Shown here: positions 24,727 through 32,809 of the stretch, piece after piece
How the letters are laid out: the number at the start of each line of letters is the position of its first letter
Numbering within the stretch: position 1 is the first letter of the stretch
NCBI RefSeq assembly: GCF_943736995.1
Contig: NZ_CALSFT010000002.1
Coordinates: 186,001 to 250,000, forward strand
Source: Sporosarcina sp. Marseille-Q4943
Lineage (GTDB): Bacteria; Bacillota; Bacilli; Bacillales_A; Planococcaceae
Reading direction: 5' to 3'
Length of the DNA: 64,000 bases
Notes under the pieces: generated by a model
Database searches by the model: none
Seen by the model: only the letters and a program-made list of their open reading frames with translations
Told to the model about the DNA's origin: nothing
Translations under genes and position numbers: made by a program

Positions 24727-25353
24727 TTAATCTATGATTTTTTCAACTTTTATAATCGTGTTTGCTGCATCTAAATAAGTGAAACGATACTTCTCTCCTT
24801 TATATATTAGAAAATCCTCAAAATAGAGTGTCATTTCACCTTTATCGGTGTCAATTAGTACAATATTAGAACGAAAAGATCCTTTATGTCCACGAGATCC
24901 TCTATAAATATCCAAAACTAATACGTCTTCGACTTGCCACTCGCCATTCTCATAATCCTTCATACTCTGGATAGACTTTTTAGCTTCAGTTCCACCGAAA
25001 ATTAATAAAGATATAGTAATAATTAAGGTGAATAGCCCACCACATGCAAATTTGATGACCGATGATTTTTTGATCCTCTGAGGATTATAAACAGTAATCA
25101 AAAAGACGTGATACAGAATAAATATAAAGAATGTCAAACCAGCAGCAAACAAAAAGGACGTTCCAATAAAGTGATAGACGAACGCTTTATAAAGATCCGT
25201 CCCGAACCTATTAAACGTCATAAAACTGCCACCTATTATAACCAAAACCATAATGACCATTAGAAAGAGAATAATGATTCGTAGTCGTTTTTTATTCTGT
25301 TTTTCATTCTGTTCATTATCTAACTTTAAGGATTTCTTCCTCATAAACATCAA
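24727..25353 (-). CDS. Membrane protein of unknown function
   Basis: 208 residues with three hydrophobic segments (about 25-46, 60-85, 105-122) after a very basic N-terminus, and a soluble C-terminal domain (EDVLVLDIYRGSRGHKGSFRSNIVLIDTDKGEMTLYFEDF) that is probably outside the membrane. No known family recognised. An earlier or later start among the first ATGs is possible. Confidence 0.72.
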   Translation of the reverse strand: MMFMRKKSLKLDNEQNEKQNKKRLRIIILFLMVIMVLVIIGGSFMTFNRFGTDLYKAFVYHFIGTSFLFAAGLTFFIFILYHVFLITVYNPQRIKKSSVIKFACGGLFTLIITISLLIFGGTEAKKSIQSMKDYENGEWQVEDVLVLDIYRGSRGHKGSFRSNIVLIDTDKGEMTLYFEDFLIYKGEKYRFTYLDAANTIIKVEKIID

Positions 25354-25507
25354 CCTCTCGTTCGCCTATCGCATTTAGGTATGGTCTATTGCCAATAAAC
25401 CTTTACCTATTTTCATTGTGAATACGAATGAAAGCGGTATAAAGTTTCAATTGGAGAAGAATTACTACTTAAGGGGTACTTAGTTGGGCTACTCTTTTTT
25501 ATTTGTG

Positions 25508-25609
25508 TGTAATGAAGGAGAACCAGCATAGGATGGAGAAGGATATGGGAACCAGCTGGGCAGCGTTAAAGAGTTCGAGAATGCTAATGAAGGGCTGCTG
25601 TACAAGTAA
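25508..25609 (+). pseudogene. Possible 3' relic of a lost gene
   Basis: After an in-frame TAG at 25529, 25 codons read DGEGYGNQLGSVKEFENANEGLLYK and end in TAA at 25607, right at the ribosome site of the next gene, as the last gene of an operon pair would. No start is found. It looks like the tail of a deleted upstream gene; identity unknown. Confidence 0.3.
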
Positions 25610-25621
25610 GGGGGGAAGATC

Positions 25622-26407
25622 ATGTTACCGCAGGAGTTGGCTGTTGAAAAAATTACTGCCAGTTTGGAGAAGGACCCGCTTGTGCAGGCAGTTTTTCTGA
25701 AAGGGTCAATGGGAAGAGGAGAGCATGACGAGCATTCAGACGTCGATCTGTATTGCTTAGTGAACGAGGAGGATAAGAAGGAATTCCTCGCGAACCGGGT
25801 GGAGCATTTACGGGCGTATCGGGATATTATTTTAATGGACGATATTTTCATTGTCGCCCCTCAGATCATTGCGGTGTTTGACGATCTGTTGCATATCGAT
25901 TTATTTACGGTGACGAAGGAATCGTTTGTTGAAGGCGACCATTTCAAGGTGCTTTATGATCCTTATCGTTTGATGAATGAATTTGTGGAGACGCAAGGAT
26001 TGACGCTTTCGGAGAATGAATATCGGGATAATGTCCTGGACGTAGGGTGGTTTTTATACCAGTACTCACAGTCAGCGGCCAGGGGGAATGACATTTGGTC
26101 GGTGAGGATGCTGACGAACGTCGTGCATCATTTGGGGAGGGTGCTCTTGTTTCGATATGCACCGGAACGCGCAAAGCTGGGGTTGAAGACGATTGAGCTT
26201 TCATTGCCTGAGTCAGTTGTAGCGGAATTGACTGAAATACTGGAGTTCATCACGCCTGGAAAGCATGAACAGGCAGCTGTTTTGATTAGCCGATTGCTAG
26301 ATCGCGAGTATGAGTGGATCCGGTTGCAGTGGAACGAAGAAAGTCAGCAGATGCGGTTTTTGTGGAGGATGATTAATAAATATGAAAGGCAGGGGGAAGA
26401 GGTATGA
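25622..26407 (+). CDS. Nucleotidyltransferase (MNT-type, pol beta superfamily)
   Basis: 261 residues. FLKGSMGRGEHDEHSDVDLYCLV gives the GS-x(10)-DxD catalytic pattern, with a third acidic residue in HIDLFTV. The C-terminal helical half (about 120-250) resembles the substrate-binding part of streptomycin/aminoglycoside adenylyltransferase-like proteins. GGGGGGAAG precedes the ATG. It overlaps the VOC gene by 4 bases. Substrate unknown; not a clear antibiotic resistance enzyme. Confidence 0.8.
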   Translation: MLPQELAVEKITASLEKDPLVQAVFLKGSMGRGEHDEHSDVDLYCLVNEEDKKEFLANRVEHLRAYRDIILMDDIFIVAPQIIAVFDDLLHIDLFTVTKESFVEGDHFKVLYDPYRLMNEFVETQGLTLSENEYRDNVLDVGWFLYQYSQSAARGNDIWSVRMLTNVVHHLGRVLLFRYAPERAKLGLKTIELSLPESVVAELTEILEFITPGKHEQAAVLISRLLDREYEWIRLQWNEESQQMRFLWRMINKYERQGEEV

Positions 26408-26760
26408 CGCAAGTTTGCGTGATTAGCATTCATGTGCCGAATATGAAGGAGGCCATCCAATTTTATACGGAAGTATTGGGGTTTGAAGTGAACAAAGAGT
26501 ATGGACCGAAAATTATAACGCTTGTCCACGGAGAGCTGCCCATCGTTTTGGAGGAGTCGGAGCATGCGGCACGCAATGCAAGTTCTTCTGGAGTTGTACT
26601 CACGTTGAAGAGTGACGACATCCACCAATCTCTTGAAGTGCTCAAAGAACACGATGTGGAATTGATTATCGCGGAACCCGCAGACTGCCCGCCAGGAAAA
26701 TATATTAGTTTTAAGGATCCGTTCGGGAATGTGTGGGAGTATTTGCAGTTCATTGAATAG
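26404..26760 (+). CDS. VOC-superfamily (glyoxalase-like) protein
   Basis: 118 residues, two beta-alpha-beta-beta-beta units: ISIHVPNMKEAIQFYTEVLGFEV and ISFKDPFGNVWEYLQF. Such proteins are metal-dependent lyases, dioxygenases or resistance binding proteins. Metal ligands consistent with His (ISIHV) and Glu (WEYL) are present. Coupled to the nucleotidyltransferase gene. Confidence 0.82.
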   Translation: MTQVCVISIHVPNMKEAIQFYTEVLGFEVNKEYGPKIITLVHGELPIVLEESEHAARNASSSGVVLTLKSDDIHQSLEVLKEHDVELIIAEPADCPPGKYISFKDPFGNVWEYLQFIE

Positions 26761-26837
26761 TAGTCAGTATTATTAGTTTTCTCATTGGTGAATATGATAA
26801 ACTATGAGCAAGCGGAATAAAAAATAGAGGAGATGAG

Positions 26838-27813
26838 ATGATTCATTAATAAAGAAAGACAAGCGCCACTTTTGCTGGAAGGGCTGGAGGCGGCGATAAG
26901 GAGATTGCCGAGTCAACATGAAGCGATTCCTTCTTTGCGCTCGAAGCAAGCGACGGTCCAAGCAGGATTTGGCGGCGAGCAGGAATTGGACAAAGTGTTA
27001 GAGGGCTATGCTTTTTCAATGAAGCATGGCATTTTTAACGATCTATCGCTAGCCTCCAGTACATATTTTCAAGTGGACACGCTCTTCATCACCCCGTCGT
27101 ATGCGGTTTTGTTCGAAGTGAAGAATATTGCGGGCGAACTGACGGTGACACAAAATCCGCCTCAAATGATCCGCGTGCTCGATTCAGGCCAAGTGAGCGG
27201 GTTCAAAAGCCCAATCGCCCAGCTGGAGAGCAACTGTGAACTGTTTCAAGACTGGCTCTATAGCCGAAACATCTCATTGCCGGTATACGGCGCCGTCGTC
27301 CTCGCGTATGCAAGGCAACGCATCGAAGTATTCGACACGAATACCCCTATTCTTTTTCCAAGTGCGGTCCCCACATTCATCCGCAAACTCCCAACAACCT
27401 CCCCATTGTTGGATGACGAAACTTTCGCCGACCTACTATCGCAGCTAAGCAGCTCCCATCGCGACTTTATTCCTTCTCCTATTTGTGAAACTTATTCGAT
27501 TCCACGCAATGACATACGGACAGGTGTGATTTGTCCGGGATGTGGGTTTATTGGCATGGAAAAATATATGGGCGGGTGGCGTTGTTTAGCTTGCGGCGGA
27601 ACAAGCCGGGATGCGCATAAGAAGGCCATTCGTGACTGGTTTCTATTGTTTGGCGGTGGAATGAGGAATAAAGATTGTCGGGAGTTTTTAAGAGTTGATA
27701 AACAGCAGACTGCACATCGGCTATTGGCTTCTATGGATTTAGAGGTGGTGGGGGCTAAGAGAAACAGGTCTTATTACATGAGTTTTCATATGGAACGCAA
27801 AAAGCGCACATGA
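26838..27813 (+). CDS. NERD-domain protein with zinc ribbon; start disrupted by one extra base
   Basis: About 320 residues. The NERD nuclease-like domain lies at about 30-150 (GGEQELDKVLEGYAF, FQVDTLFITPSYAVLFEVKNIAGEL, with the D...E-x-K pattern), and a zinc ribbon CPGCGF...CLACGG is near 220-240. The only ATG with a ribosome site (26838, GAGGAG upstream) hits TAA after three codons. Removing the single C at 26844 would join it to INKERQAPLLLEGLEAAIRRLP, the usual NERD N-terminus. Translation might instead begin at ATT 26845 or TTG 26872. Stop TGA forms part of the terminator interrupted by the IS. Confidence 0.75.
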
Positions 27814-27814
27814 A
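27799..27814 (+). terminator. Left half of the NERD terminator, split by the IS
   Basis: AAAAAGCGCACA at 27799-27810 is exactly complementary to TGTGCGCTTTTT at 29273-29284. Joined after removing the IS and one GAA copy, they form a perfect 12-bp stem with a TGAAC loop and T-run, a strong intrinsic terminator. Confidence 0.85.
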
Positions 27815-27869
27815 TGAACTGCCCCCCAATTGTTGGACACATTCTAACAATTGGAGGTGCAGTTTTACT

Positions 27870-28394
27870 ATGGCAAAATATACGCTTGAATATAAACTAG
27901 CTGCTGTTAATCGGTATTTGGAAGGCGGAGAAAGTTATATTTCAATTGAAAGGTCAATTAGAACACCTGTAAGCGTAGTGATGAACTGGGTAAAGCAATA
28001 TCAAGCTCATGGGATAGATGGTTTAATAAAGAAAAGCTACACAAATTACTCCTTACAGTTTAAACTGGATGTACTTAATTACATGAGTGATAATGGGACG
28101 TCACCAAATGAAACAGCTGTGATTTTCAACATTTCCTCTCCAGCAACGATAAGAGCTTGGAGGATCCTTTTTGAAAAAGGTGGAATAGACGCCCTCACTT
28201 CTAAGAAAAAGGGGCGTCCATCCATGAAAAAAGAATCCCAAGAGAAACGAAATAACGAGTCTCCAAAAGATGATACTGTCGCATCTTTACATGCCGAAGT
28301 GGCACAATTACGTATGGAGAATGAGTATCTAAAAAAGTTGAATGCCTTAGTTCAGAACAAGGGAAAATCACCAAACAAGATAAAGCGAAAGTAA
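27870..28394 (+). CDS. IS3-family OrfA
   Basis: 174 residues with two helix-turn-helix units (YTLEYKLAAVNRYLEGGESYISIERSI and YSLQFKLDVLNYMSDNGTSPNETAVIFNI), a basic linker (SKKKGRPSMKK) and a C-terminal leucine-zipper-like coiled coil (LHAEVAQLRMENEYLKKL). It binds the IS ends. The slippery heptamer A_AAA_AAG at 28331-28337 lies in its last part and allows -1 frameshifting into OrfB. Confidence 0.92.
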   Translation: MAKYTLEYKLAAVNRYLEGGESYISIERSIRTPVSVVMNWVKQYQAHGIDGLIKKSYTNYSLQFKLDVLNYMSDNGTSPNETAVIFNISSPATIRAWRILFEKGGIDALTSKKKGRPSMKKESQEKRNNESPKDDTVASLHAEVAQLRMENEYLKKLNALVQNKGKSPNKIKRK

Positions 28395-29233
28395 TCTATG
28401 AACTAAGGCTAAAATTCCCGGTTAAAGCACTTATAAAGTTGGCTGGTATACCCCGCAGCACCTATTATTACTGGATTGATCAATTCAATCGTCCTGACAA
28501 GGATGCGGAGTTAAAGGAAATGATACAGTCAATATATCATGAACACAAAGGCCGTTACGGCTATCGTCGTATCAAGGACGAATTAGAAAACAAAGGATAT
28601 AATGTGAATCATAAAAAAGTGCAGCGATTAATGAAGGAATTAGGTTTGAAATGTGTTGTCCGTATGAAGAAATATCGTTCATATAAAGGGCAGGTTGGGA
28701 AGATAGCACCAAATGTGTTAGATCGTGATTTCAATTCCGATAAGCCAAATCAAAAATGGGTAACAGATATTACAGAGTTTAAGTTATTCAGTGAGAAGCT
28801 CTATCTATCTCCTATTCTTGATTTATTTAATGGTGAAATCATCACATACACTCTGGGTTCCAGGCCAACTTACTCACTGGTATCAGATATGTTAGAGAAG
28901 TCTTTTGAGCGATTGACGGATGAGGATGAACTGATTCTTCATTCAGACCAGGGATGGCATTACCAAATGAAACAGTATCGCCATGCCTTGAAAAAAAACG
29001 GAATAACACAGAGTATGTCCCGTAAGGGAAACTGTTATGACAACGCTGTGATTGAGAACTTCTTCGGGATCTTGAAGTCTGAATTTCTTTATTTAAATGA
29101 ATTTGAAAGTGTTGATCATTTTAAAAAAGAACTTGAAGAATATATGAATTACTATAATGACAAGCGTATCAAGTCTAAATTAAAAGGCAAGAGCCCTGTA
29201 CAATACCGGACTCTTGCCCAACGCGCAGCTTAA
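28331..29233 (+). CDS. IS3-family OrfB transposase (DDE), expressed by -1 frameshift
   Basis: The -1 frame is open from the slippery site and continues VECLSSEQGKITKQDKAKVIYELRLKF, then an HTH_21 region (HEHKGRYGYRRI) and the rve integrase core with D in WVTDITEF, D in LHSDQGWHY and E in NAVIENFFGILKSE. The internal ATG at about 28439 is less likely to be used as a start for the full protein. Full DDE set present, no premature stop. Confidence 0.92.
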   Translation, partial: KKVECLSSEQGKITKQDKAKVIYELRLKFPVKALIKLAGIPRSTYYYWIDQFNRPDKDAELKEMIQSIYHEHKGRYGYRRIKDELENKGYNVNHKKVQRLMKELGLKCVVRMKKYRSYKGQVGKIAPNVLDRDFNSDKPNQKWVTDITEFKLFSEKLYLSPILDLFNGEIITYTLGSRPTYSLVSDMLEKSFERLTDEDELILHSDQGWHYQMKQYRHALKKNGITQSMSRKGNCYDNAVIENFFGILKSEFLYLNEFESVDHFKKELEEYMNYYNDKRIKSKLKGKSPVQYRTLAQRAA

Positions 29234-29295
29234 ATAAATACACTGTCCAACTTTTTGGGGTCACTTCAGAACTGTGCGCTTTTTGATGGTAACAA

Positions 29296-29445
29296 GCCAA
29301 GTCGGTGATAAAGTGCCGAGAGTCGGTGATAACACGGCGAGAGTCGGTGATAAAGTGCTGGAAGTCGGTGATAAACTAGTTCAAGTCGGTGATAACACGT
29401 TGAGAGTCGGTGATAAAGTTCGTCCGAGCGGTGATAACCGCTCCC
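29296..29445 (+). repeat. 21-bp period array, GTCGGTGATAA core
   Basis: Seven CGGTGATAA cores at 29303, 29324, 29345, 29366, 29387, 29408 and 29429, all exactly 21 bp apart, starting 19 bp after the right half of the split terminator and ending 20 bp before the opuCC stop. Same word as the array at 221-334. Confidence 0.9.
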
Positions 29446-29457
29446 AGGCACACCCCA

Positions 29458-30348
29458 TCACTCCGCCTCGATCAACCCACTCTCCACCAAAAACTCCTCT
29501 GCAACCCTTTCAACCATCATGCCGTCGTTGTCGACTTTGGCGTTCATCTTTTGCATCGCCTCTTCGTCGATCATACCTTCGAGCTGCTTCAGAACCGCTT
29601 CGATTTCAGGATACTCCTTCAACGTTTCTTTCCGCACGAGCGGGAGCGCATGATACGGAGGGAAGTAGGATTTGTCGTCTTCCAACACACGCAAGTCGAA
29701 TTCCTGCAATTGGCCGTCTGTCGTGTAGGAGTTGATGACGTCAACTTCGCCGGCGTTAATCGAACGGTACATGATGCCGTGGTCCATGCCTCGGACGTTC
29801 TTGAATTTCAACCCGTATTCCTTCTGGAAGCCGGGCAGTCCGTCGGGGCGGTCGATGAATTCGAAGACCGCGCCTAATGTAAAGTCTTCCGAATATGCAG
29901 CGAAGTCACTGAATGTGACGACCCCAAGTTCTTCCGCTTTTGATTCATCCAACGCGAGGGTGTACGTGTTGTTGAAGCCGAATGTGTTGAAAGCGATGAT
30001 GCCGTCTTCACCGACGAGTCGTCTTGTCATTTCCAACGTCTCTTCGGCGTTACCTGGCTCTTCGTGGTAATAGTTGACGACAATTGTCCCTGTATAATCA
30101 GGAACGACGTCAATATTGCCGTTCAGCATCGCGTTCCACACGACGTTCGAGCCGCCGAGGTTTTCTTTATAGATGACTTTGATGTCTGTTTTATTCTCAA
30201 TCAACTGTCCCATGACGTGCGACAAGATGATGCTTTCCGTATTGTTCCGTGAACCGAGCGTCAATGAGTCCTCTTCAATGAAGATACAGCCGGAAAGCAT
30301 GCTTGCGACAATTGCAATGAGCAGCAATGAAATAAACTTCTTCCTCAT
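29458..30348 (-). CDS. opuCC: Osmoprotectant (glycine betaine/carnitine/choline) binding lipoprotein
   Basis: 296 residues with lipobox MLSGC (Cys near 21) and an OpuAC-like solute-binding fold: LTLGSRNNTESIILSHVMGQLIE, GSNVVWNAMLNGNIDVVPDYTGT and INAGEVDVINSYTTDGQL. It captures quaternary amines outside the membrane and hands them to the adjacent permease. It overlaps the permease stop by 4 bases. OpuB (choline) versus OpuC (broad) cannot be separated by eye. No second permease gene follows, so the system has one permease type. Confidence 0.85.
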   Translation of the reverse strand: MRKKFISLLLIAIVASMLSGCIFIEEDSLTLGSRNNTESIILSHVMGQLIENKTDIKVIYKENLGGSNVVWNAMLNGNIDVVPDYTGTIVVNYYHEEPGNAEETLEMTRRLVGEDGIIAFNTFGFNNTYTLALDESKAEELGVVTFSDFAAYSEDFTLGAVFEFIDRPDGLPGFQKEYGLKFKNVRGMDHGIMYRSINAGEVDVINSYTTDGQLQEFDLRVLEDDKSYFPPYHALPLVRKETLKEYPEIEAVLKQLEGMIDEEAMQKMNAKVDNDGMMVERVAEEFLVESGLIEAE

Positions 30349-31004
30349 TCAGCCTTCAATCCTTTCGGTGTCGTCCAGCGCTCAACCGAGCCGAAGAACA
30401 CTTCGAGAATGATGGCAAGCAATGCTGCAGGGATTGCGCCAAGAAGAATCAATCCATCGATTCCGCGCGTAATTCCGAGGAAAATGAAATCTCCAAGTCC
30501 GCCTGCGCCAATGAATGCGGCGAGGGTAGCGTTTCCGACGTTAATGACAGCAGCTGTCCGAATTCCGGCCATGATGACGGGAATCGCGAGTGGCAGCTCC
30601 ACTTTAAAAAGAATTTGTGCACTTGTCATGCCCATTCCTTTAGCAGCTTCCCGCGTAGCAGGGTCGACGTCGATGATTCCTGCATATGTGTTTCGGGCAA
30701 TCGGCAACAACGAATAAAGGAATAGAGCAGCGATCGCAGTTTTTACGCCGATTCCGAAAATAGGAATCATGAAGCCGAGCAAGGCAAGGCTTGGAATCGT
30801 CTGCATGACGCCTGCGCCGCCGAGTACGAGTGTCGTCAGTTTTGGAACACGCGTGACGAGGATTCCGAGTGAAACGCCGAGAATGATGGCGATCAACATC
30901 GAGAAGAACACGAGTTGGATATGGACGGATGTCGCTTCAAGAACTTCTCTCCAGCGCATCTGTGATTGTTCGGTCAATTGTTGCCAGATTGATAAATTAT
31001 TCAT
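30345..31004 (-). CDS. opuCB: Osmoprotectant ABC transporter permease
   Basis: 219 residues, about six membrane helices, with the permease EAA-type loop (TREAAKGMGMTSAQILFKVELPLAIPVIMAGIR). ATG 31004 overlaps the ATPase stop (ATATGA); a longer reading would extend into the ATPase gene. Typical opuC operons have two permease genes (opuCB, opuCD); only one is present here, so it would act as a homodimer. Confidence 0.85.
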   Translation of the reverse strand: MNNLSIWQQLTEQSQMRWREVLEATSVHIQLVFFSMLIAIILGVSLGILVTRVPKLTTLVLGGAGVMQTIPSLALLGFMIPIFGIGVKTAIAALFLYSLLPIARNTYAGIIDVDPATREAAKGMGMTSAQILFKVELPLAIPVIMAGIRTAAVINVGNATLAAFIGAGGLGDFIFLGITRGIDGLILLGAIPAALLAIILEVFFGSVERWTTPKGLKAE

Positions 31005-32140
31005 ATGGCAACCACCTCCGCTACCGTTTCCGTCCACTGGCTGGACAATGCAGATAGCAACGAACCGCGTGTTACGAGACCGACGACCTTATGTTTTTCA
31101 TCCACGATAGGAATCAAGCCGAACGGTGATTCATCCATCATGATGATGGCGTCTTTTGCGGAAGCTGTGTCTTGTAAGAAGTGTCCGACAGGCTGCATAA
31201 GTTCTTCAATGGTGCGGATGTTGTTTACACTTTTGATGACATCATAGGCGGACACGATGCCTAACAAAGATTTTGAATCATCCACGATGATGAGATCCGT
31301 AATTTTCCTCTGACGGATAAGGGAGATTGCCTTTTCAGGAGAACTTTGAGGAAGAGACGTGACGACCGATTCGGACATAATGTCGAGCACCGGCATCAGT
31401 TCAGGGTTTTGAATAATTCGATGCTTGCCAATGAACTCCTCGACAAAACCGTGGGCAGGTTCATGAAGTAATTTTTCTGGAGTGTCCAACTGAAGTAGCT
31501 TGCCGTCTTTCATAATTGCGATGCGGTCACCCATTTTGAGTGCTTCATCCATGTCATGAGTAACAAAAATGATTGTCTTATTCAGTTTTTTTTGTAATGA
31601 AATGAGTTCGCCCTGCAATTGCTCTCTTGTAATCGGATCCAATGCGCTGAACGGTTCATCCATCAAAATGATTTCGGGATCGGATGCTAGTGCGCGAGCG
31701 ATTCCGACGCGCTGCTGTTGCCCCCCGGAAAGTTCTTTCGGATAGCGGTTTGCGTAGATTTTTGGATCCAGCCCAACCATTTCAAGCAGTTCGTTTACGC
31801 GGGGTTTGATTTTATCCGCGCTCCACCCGTTTAACTCGGGAACGATGGAGATGTTTTTTTCAATCGTATAGTGGGGGAATAAACCGATCTGTTGAATCAC
31901 ATAACCGATACCTCTTCGAAGGTCGGAAGCGACATATGATTTGTTATCCTTTCCATTAATCGAAATCTTCCCGCTTGTATGCGGTTCCATCCGATTAATC
32001 ATTTTCATCGTAGTTGATTTACCTGAACCACTCGGACCGATGAGAACGAGCAGCTCGCCTTTCGGAATCTCAAAGCTGACAGAATCAACAGCCTTGAACC
32101 CGTCTTCATACACCTTGCTAACGTTTTCAAACTTTAACAT
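31001..32140 (-). CDS. opuCA: Osmoprotectant ABC transporter ATPase with tandem CBS domains
   Basis: 379 residues. ATPase with Walker A GPSGSGKST, signature LSGGQQQRVGIA, Walker B IILMDEP and H-loop VTHD (residues about 1-240), followed by two CBS domains (about 255-370) that sense ionic strength or c-di-AMP in related OpuCA proteins. AGGAGGT precedes the ATG. First gene of the opuC-like operon, so its leader region likely controls osmotic induction. Confidence 0.88.
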   Translation of the reverse strand: MLKFENVSKVYEDGFKAVDSVSFEIPKGELLVLIGPSGSGKSTTMKMINRMEPHTSGKISINGKDNKSYVASDLRRGIGYVIQQIGLFPHYTIEKNISIVPELNGWSADKIKPRVNELLEMVGLDPKIYANRYPKELSGGQQQRVGIARALASDPEIILMDEPFSALDPITREQLQGELISLQKKLNKTIIFVTHDMDEALKMGDRIAIMKDGKLLQLDTPEKLLHEPAHGFVEEFIGKHRIIQNPELMPVLDIMSESVVTSLPQSSPEKAISLIRQRKITDLIIVDDSKSLLGIVSAYDVIKSVNNIRTIEELMQPVGHFLQDTASAKDAIIMMDESPFGLIPIVDEKHKVVGLVTRGSLLSALSSQWTETVAEVVAI

Positions 32141-32219
32141 ACGTACCTCCTATGTTTTTTTACAAAACTGTATGCCGTTGAATCTGGGATGAAAATATAA
32201 AACAACGGCTAAAAAAAAC

Positions 32220-32285
32220 AAGACATTTTTATCTCCTGAACGAGCAGGAGCAATGCCTTGATACTTATTATAGCATACTTCGCAG
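32220..32285 (-). promoter_or_regulatory. Promoter -10 and leader hairpin of the opuC-like operon
   Basis: On the minus strand a TATAAT box (about 32269-32274) is followed by a short hairpin CTCCTG-CTCGTT-CAGGAG and, 14 bases on, eight T. The -35 is not clear. The hairpin with T-run may act as an attenuator or be incidental. Confidence 0.4.
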
Positions 32286-32379
32286 ATGGAAGTATTGGAA
32301 AACTGGATATTCAGTAGGTTGTTAGTGTATATTTTTGGTGGTTCTTAAGTCCTTGTTGGACGTAGTTTGATGAAAACTT

Positions 32380-32570
32380 GCGAGTCAGTGATAACCCAGT
32401 CTGAGTCGGTGATATAGTGCTGAAAGTCGGTGGAAAAATCGTCCGAGTCGGTGATAAAGTACCGAAACTCGGTGATGAAGGAAAACACCTATAGAAATAA
32501 TTCTTTTGACCTATTCAACTTTTGGGAAACTAGCGAGTCGGTGGTAAACGGGTTCAAGGTGATAGCCAAT
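32380..32570 (+). repeat. 21-bp period array, degenerate GTCGGTGATAA core
   Basis: Cores at 32386, 32407, 32428, 32449 and 32470 are exactly 21 bp apart; two more degenerate copies follow near 32539 and 32558. It lies in the 670-bp gap between the divergent opuCA and agcS genes. The rest of the gap (32141-32380, 32570-32690) shows only AT-rich sequence and the promoter and terminator noted separately. Confidence 0.75.
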
Positions 32571-32696
32571 ATTTTCTGGCAATATTCGATGATTTTTTTC
32601 GAAAAATATGTTGAAAAATACAAAGTCGATGATAAAATAGTCAAGTCAGAATAAAATATGAAGCGCTTTCACGAAAAGTGGACGATAGCTTCTAGG

Positions 32697-32727
32697 CCGT
32701 CTGAGTCCCTGATGGCTCAGCGGTTTT
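32697..32727 (+). terminator. Orphan terminator upstream of agcS
   Basis: CCGTCTGAG pairs with CTCAGCGG (one bulge) and is followed by TTTTTCT. No gene lies upstream on this strand within 500 bases, so it may end a short RNA or act as an attenuator for agcS. Confidence 0.6.
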
Positions 32728-32809
32728 TCTATTTTTGAAATGTGAGTTTTTTTCGCGCGACTGGGTAATGATAGTAAGTGAGTTACGAGGATGAGAAGGA
32801 GTGGATAGT

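Larger units (their letters stand above)
27815..29268 (+). mobile_element. IS3-family insertion sequence, IS150-like group
   Basis: 1454 bp. Ends are imperfect inverted repeats beginning TGAACTGCCCCCCA (left) and TGAAGTGACCCCAA (right, reverse), both leading to GTTGGACA. A 3-bp duplication GAA flanks it (27812-27814 and 29269-29271). Inside are two overlapping frames with the A_AAA_AAG slippery site, as in IS3 elements. Both frames and the DDE residues look intact, so it may still be active. It landed in the loop of an intrinsic terminator. Confidence 0.93.

Noticed and set aside
25430..25445. cre-like TGAAAGCGGTATAA
   Set aside because: Misses the conserved C near the end and lies far from a start.
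29266..29451. Minus-strand YHRL-repeat protein over the 29.3 kb array
   Set aside because: Same cause: translation of a 21-bp repeat; no start signal.
32430..32654. 74-codon plus-strand reading over the 32.4 kb array
   Set aside because: Runs through repeat units without a ribosome site and with low-complexity composition.
32654..32675. CcpA (cre) site, AAGCGCTTTCA near agcS
   Set aside because: One base short of the 14-base consensus; not convincing.
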